Source: Microbacterium sp. 70-16
GTDB lineage: Bacteria > Actinomycetota > Actinomycetes > Actinomycetales > Microbacteriaceae
Direction: 5' to 3'
Assembly: GCF_001898315.1 (NCBI RefSeq)
Contig: NZ_MKTQ01000014.1
Span: forward strand, 159,074 to 223,073
Length of the DNA stretch: 64,000 nucleotides
A program made the position numbers and the translations under genes. Of this stretch, positions 60,841 to 64,000 are shown piece by piece. Within the stretch, counting starts at the first letter, position 1; each line of letters begins with the position of its first letter. Below the pieces are notes generated by a model. That model was given only the letters and a program-made list of their open reading frames with translations. It was not told where the DNA came from and searched no databases.

Positions 60841-62439
60841 GTGCTCGCCGTGCACGACCTCGAGATCCGCGTGGGCGCGCGCACCCTCATGTCGGAGGTG
60901 TCGTTCCGTGTCTCGGACGGCGACAAGATCGGCCTCGTCGGCCGCAACGGCGCCGGCAAGACGACGCTCACGAAGGTGCTCGCGGGCGACCTGATCCCCG
61001 CGAACGGGCGCGTCGACAGCTCGGGTGAGCTCGGCTATCTGCCGCAGGACCCGCGCTCGGGCGACCCGGAAATGCTGGCGCGCACGCGCATCCTCGATGC
61101 CCGCGGCCTCGGCACCCTGGCGTTGCAGATGCACGAGGCGTCGCTGCAGATGGGGGATGCCGACGAGAAGGTCGCCGCGAAGGCGATGCGCCGGTACGGT
61201 AACCTCACCGAGCGCTTCGAGGCACTTGGCGGCTACGCGGCTGAGGCCGAGGCGGCCTCCATCGCGCACAATCTATCGCTGCCCGACCGCATCCTCGACC
61301 AGCCGCTGAAGACCCTCTCGGGTGGTCAGCGTCGGCGCATCGAACTCGCGCGCATCCTGTTCTCCGACGCGCAGACGATGATCCTCGACGAGCCGACCAA
61401 CCACCTCGACGCCGACAGCGTCGTGTGGCTGCGCGAGTTCCTGAAGAACTACAAGGGCGGGCTGATCGTCATCAGCCACGACGTCGAGCTTGTCGGCGAG
61501 ACCGTCAACCGCGTGTTCTACCTCGACGCGATGCGCCAGGTCATCGACGTCTACAACATGAACTGGAAGAACTACCTGCGCCAGCGGGTGGCCGATGAAG
61601 AGCGCCGGAAGAAGGAGCGCGCCAATATCGAGAAGAAGGCCACCGCGCTGCAGCTGCAGGCCGCGCGCTTCGGTGCGAAGGCCTCGAAGGCCGCCGCGGC
61701 GCACCAGATGGTCGCGCGCGCCGAGAAGATGCTGTCGGGCCTCGAAGAGGTGCGTCAGGACGACCGCGTCGCCAAGCTCCGGTTCCCCAAGCCCGCGCCG
61801 TGCGGCAAGACGCCGCTCATGGCCAAGAACCTGTCGAAGTCGTACGGGTCGCTCGAGATCTTCACCGATGTGGATCTCGCGATCGACCGCGGTTCGAAGG
61901 TCGTCGTGCTGGGTCTGAACGGTGCCGGAAAGACGACTCTGCTGCGCATCCTCGCCGGCGTCGACAAGCCCGACACGGGCATCCTCGAACCCGGCCACGG
62001 CTTGAAGATCGGCTATTACGCGCAGGAGCACGAGAACCTCGACACGAGCCGGTCGGTGCTGGAGAACATGATGTCGGCAGCCCCCGACATCAACGCGACC
62101 GAGGCACGAAAGGTGCTCGGGTCGTTCCTGTTCACGGGTGATGATGTTCTCAAGCCCGCGGGCGTGCTGTCCGGTGGCGAGAAGACCCGTCTGTCGCTCG
62201 CGACGCTCGTCGTCTCGAGCGCCAACATGCTGCTGCTCGATGAGCCGACGAACAACCTCGACCCCGCGTCGCGCGAAGAGATCCTCGGCGCGCTCGCGCA
62301 CTACGAGGGCGCCGTCGTGCTCGTCTCGCACGACTCGGGAGCTGTTGAGGCGCTGAACCCCGAGCGGGTGCTGATCCTGCCCGACGGCGTCGAGGACATC
62401 TGGGGTCGCGACTACGTCGAGCTCATCGAGCTGGCCTGA
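60841..62439 (+). CDS. ABC-F family ATP-binding protein (ribosome-associated)
   Basis: 532 residues from GTG 60841. Two ABC domains without membrane helices: Walker A GRNGAGKTT (about 36-44) with LSGGQRRRIELARILF (about 160-175), and GLNGAGKTT (about 358-366) with LSGGEKTRLSLATLVV (about 443-458). The linker (about 225-310) is Lys/Arg/Ala-rich and coiled, as in the P-site tRNA interaction motif of ABC-F proteins. It probably acts on translating ribosomes; a resistance role is possible but the generic actinobacterial housekeeping type is more likely. Confidence 0.93.
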   Translation: MLAVHDLEIRVGARTLMSEVSFRVSDGDKIGLVGRNGAGKTTLTKVLAGDLIPANGRVDSSGELGYLPQDPRSGDPEMLARTRILDARGLGTLALQMHEASLQMGDADEKVAAKAMRRYGNLTERFEALGGYAAEAEAASIAHNLSLPDRILDQPLKTLSGGQRRRIELARILFSDAQTMILDEPTNHLDADSVVWLREFLKNYKGGLIVISHDVELVGETVNRVFYLDAMRQVIDVYNMNWKNYLRQRVADEERRKKERANIEKKATALQLQAARFGAKASKAAAAHQMVARAEKMLSGLEEVRQDDRVAKLRFPKPAPCGKTPLMAKNLSKSYGSLEIFTDVDLAIDRGSKVVVLGLNGAGKTTLLRILAGVDKPDTGILEPGHGLKIGYYAQEHENLDTSRSVLENMMSAAPDINATEARKVLGSFLFTGDDVLKPAGVLSGGEKTRLSLATLVVSSANMLLLDEPTNNLDPASREEILGALAHYEGAVVLVSHDSGAVEALNPERVLILPDGVEDIWGRDYVELIELA

Positions 62440-62460
62440 CAGGCGCAGCCCCGCGCGCGC

Positions 62461-63363
62461 TCAGCGCGGCGTGAGCTCGTCGAGGAGGGCGTCCTCGTCC
62501 TGCATGTCGCGGTCCTTGCGGCGCGGCTCGCCGCGACGGCGGGGTCGGACGGATGCCGGAGCTTCCGCAGGCGCGACGTCCGGCCGGTCCTCGGGCCCGT
62601 CGTCCGCAGCTGCCGCGGCATCCGCCGCATCTTCGCGGCGATGGCGCAGCTCGGTGCGGATCATGTACCAGATGAAGACGAAGCCCATGACGGCGAACAG
62701 GATCCACTGGATCGCGTACGACAGGTGCGGACCCGGGTCCTGCGACGGCGCATCGAGGAGGGTCGGCGCACTGGCGGGCGCCGGGTCCTCTGACACCAGC
62801 AAGCCGTACGAACTGGTGATCAGCTCGTCGAGCCCCGTTTCCTGTGAGATAAGCGGCAGGTTGATCGTCGGCACTTGACCCGCCGGCGCCGACTGCGTCT
62901 CGTTGCGCAGCGGCTCGCCCGGTGTCAGCCGCGCGATGACGGTCACTGATCCGGACGGGGGAGCGGGCACCTCGTCGGGTTCAGGCTGGTCGGCGCCCGG
63001 AGGCACCCAGCCGCGGTTGACGAGGAAGACCTCGCCGTTGTCGGTGCGGAACGGCACGAGCACCTCGAACGCCGATGTGCCGCCATGGGCGCGGTTGCGC
63101 GCGAGCAGCGTGTCATCGGTCAGGTACTGGCCGGTCAGTTCGACGGGCCGCCACTGGTCGTCCGGGTCGAACCCGTCGGCTCCGGGCGTCACGAGCTCAT
63201 CCAACGGCACGGGGTCCGCGTCGTAGTTCGCGGCGATCAGGGTGAGCTGCCGCTCGCGCTCGTCGTTACGGCTGAACTGCCAGTTCGACAGGTACACGCA
63301 CGCGATCGCGAACGCGACGGCGAAGGCGATGTAGCCCGTCCAGCGCAGTGCGGTGCGGTTCAT
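62461..63363 (-). CDS. SURF1 family cytochrome c oxidase assembly protein
   Basis: 300 residues. Membrane helices at about 8-27 and 216-235 flank an extracytoplasmic domain, the SURF1 layout; QFSRNDERERQ, RPVELTGQYL (about 72-81) and FLVNRGWVPPG (about 113-123) are the family blocks. SURF1 helps insert heme A into cytochrome aa3, consistent with ctaA and ctaB in the window. The C-terminal 65 residues are an unusually long Ala/Asp/Arg-rich cytoplasmic tail. Its start overlaps the preceding stop (ATGA). Confidence 0.93.
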   Translation of the reverse strand: MNRTALRWTGYIAFAVAFAIACVYLSNWQFSRNDERERQLTLIAANYDADPVPLDELVTPGADGFDPDDQWRPVELTGQYLTDDTLLARNRAHGGTSAFEVLVPFRTDNGEVFLVNRGWVPPGADQPEPDEVPAPPSGSVTVIARLTPGEPLRNETQSAPAGQVPTINLPLISQETGLDELITSSYGLLVSEDPAPASAPTLLDAPSQDPGPHLSYAIQWILFAVMGFVFIWYMIRTELRHRREDAADAAAAADDGPEDRPDVAPAEAPASVRPRRRGEPRRKDRDMQDEDALLDELTPR

Positions 63364-63575
63364 GAGTCAGCCTCGGCGCGTGCGATGTCAGGGAGCGCGG
63401 CGACCTCGACGGGGAAGTCACGAGCCGCCAGGTAGTCGCGCAGGTACGTGACGTGCTCGTCGCACGCCGCCCAGATCTTGCGACGATCGGGTGTATGGAT
63501 GCGCGGGTTGCGCCAGATCACCTGCCAGGCGGCATCTGCGCGGCATCCGGCACGCGAACACACGACGGCGCTCAC
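63360..63575 (-). CDS. Small Cys-rich protein, 71 residues, between DUF3099 and SURF1 genes
   Basis: 71 residues from GTG 63575, which overlaps the DUF3099 stop (GTGA). Three Cys and one His are placed like a zinc ribbon: CSRAGC (residues 6-11) and ACDEH (about 38-42). A Trp-rich segment lies between them (WQVIWRNPRIH). The gene is tightly coupled at both ends (GTGA and ATGA), so it is real; I do not know its function. Similar short proteins recur next to SURF1 in Microbacteriaceae, as far as I recall. Confidence 0.75.
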   Translation of the reverse strand: MSAVVCSRAGCRADAAWQVIWRNPRIHTPDRRKIWAACDEHVTYLRDYLAARDFPVEVAALPDIARAEADS

Positions 63576-63916
63576 TTGTCCTCCGGGTGGGATGCCTCGG
63601 CGATGCGGATGACGCCGGTCGCGCCATCCGGCGCGGTGGGGTCGGCGCGCAGCGGCTCGATCTCGCGCTCGGGCGGCACGGCGCGCCCCGCGGGAGCGGC
63701 GGCGACGTTCGCGATCACGACGGCGATGTACGGCAGCACGATCGCGCCGAGGGCGAACAGCCACGTATACCAGCTGTAGGGCTGGATCGCGACCATAAGC
63801 ACGAAGCAGACGACGCGGATCGCCATCATCGTGAAGTACTTGGCCATGCGGGTGTGAGCGTCGTCGCGCGGCGCGCGCGGCAACGACGTCGCCGACTGCG
63901 GGGAGGTACTCTTCAC
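63572..63916 (-). CDS. DUF3099 domain-containing membrane protein
   Basis: 114 residues from GTG 63916. The N-terminus is Ser/Pro-rich; two hydrophobic helices (about 28-45 and 50-70) carry the DUF3099 pattern YFTMMAIRVVCFVLMV and the Trp/Tyr-rich link PYSWYTWLF. The C-terminal tail is acidic. Function is unknown. TACGCT on the minus strand lies 9 nt before the start, so it may head the DUF3099-small protein-SURF1 transcript. The last 84 bases of the window hold no gene I can support. Confidence 0.87.
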   Translation of the reverse strand: MKSTSPQSATSLPRAPRDDAHTRMAKYFTMMAIRVVCFVLMVAIQPYSWYTWLFALGAIVLPYIAVVIANVAAAPAGRAVPPEREIEPLRADPTAPDGATGVIRIAEASHPEDK

Positions 63917-64000
63917 GATCCTTCAAGCGTACGCCGCCGCGCACGGACGAAGCCGCGCCGCGGGGGATGATGCGGGTGCGTACGACTCAGGCGTAGCGGC

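Noticed and set aside
60841..62439. ABC-F protein as an antibiotic resistance gene
   Set aside because: The sequence looks like the generic housekeeping type and has no neighbouring resistance gene or regulator; resistance type cannot be assigned by eye.
63917..64000. Possible C-terminal end of a further minus-strand gene at the right edge
   Set aside because: Only three codons before a stop can be read in the plausible frame; nothing can be supported.

Overview
The window is chromosomal DNA of a high-GC Gram-positive actinobacterium. The gene order (leuC-leuD-murA-acyltransferase-gpsA-ddl, recG-coaD-yceD-rpmF-rnc-mutM-smc-ftsY, gap-pgk-tpiA-secG-rbpA, tkt-tal-pgi-zwf-opcA-pgl), RbpA and OpcA, strong G/C third-position bias and the very frequent word GGATGCC/GGCATCC all point to Microbacteriaceae, most likely Microbacterium. 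Almost everything is core housekeeping. I see no rRNA, CRISPR array, insertion sequence, integrase or phage gene.

Layout. 1-2.3 kb: a truncated metallo-beta-lactamase-fold gene, tRNA-Glu(CTC) with promoter and terminator, and an ECF sigma factor coupled to a DUF4349 membrane protein. 2.4-3.6 kb: TerC behind a probable Mn2+ (yybP-ykoY) riboswitch. 3.7-10.2 kb: leuCD behind a leucine-rich leader peptide, then murA, a PlsC-type acyltransferase, gpsA and ddl (envelope precursors). 10.2-18.1 kb: DUF3515 lipoprotein, thiL, rsmD, acyltransferase, recG, coaD, yceD-rpmF-rnc-mutM. 18.1-25.6 kb: GNAT enzyme, a small-peptide region, smc, ftsY, DUF2004 and an NAD(P)-binding protein. 25.7-30.4 kb: lipA-lipB, a divergent TetR regulator with an operator-like palindrome, ffh, sodA. 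30.5-42.4 kb: gap-pgk-tpiA-secG-rbpA facing the pentose-phosphate operon tkt-tal-pgi-zwf-opcA-pgl. 42.7-48.7 kb: ctaB and ctaA (heme O/A synthesis) flanking a two-component system and two unknown membrane proteins. 49-54.3 kb: SUF iron-sulfur operon and a PatB/MalY-type lyase. 54.3-59.2 kb: siderophore uptake operon under a DtxR/IdeR-like box. 59.3-64 kb: bioY, a GyrI-like protein, an ABC-F ATPase, SURF1, a small Cys-rich protein and DUF3099.

How the parts fit together: the glycolytic and pentose-phosphate operons cover central carbon flow; ctaA, ctaB and the SURF1 protein serve heme-copper oxidase assembly; SUF, the siderophore operon and sodA form an iron/redox block; ffh, ftsY and secG provide protein export.

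Three signals go beyond ordinary annotation. First, at least twelve genes have a TANNNT hexamer exactly 6 nt before their ATG/GTG, the signature of leaderless transcription. Second, a 31-codon ORF with a near-consensus promoter and Shine-Dalgarno sits divergently beside smc. Third, GGATGCC/GGCATCC is much more frequent than composition predicts, often uses less-preferred codons, and forms the arms of the sodA terminator.
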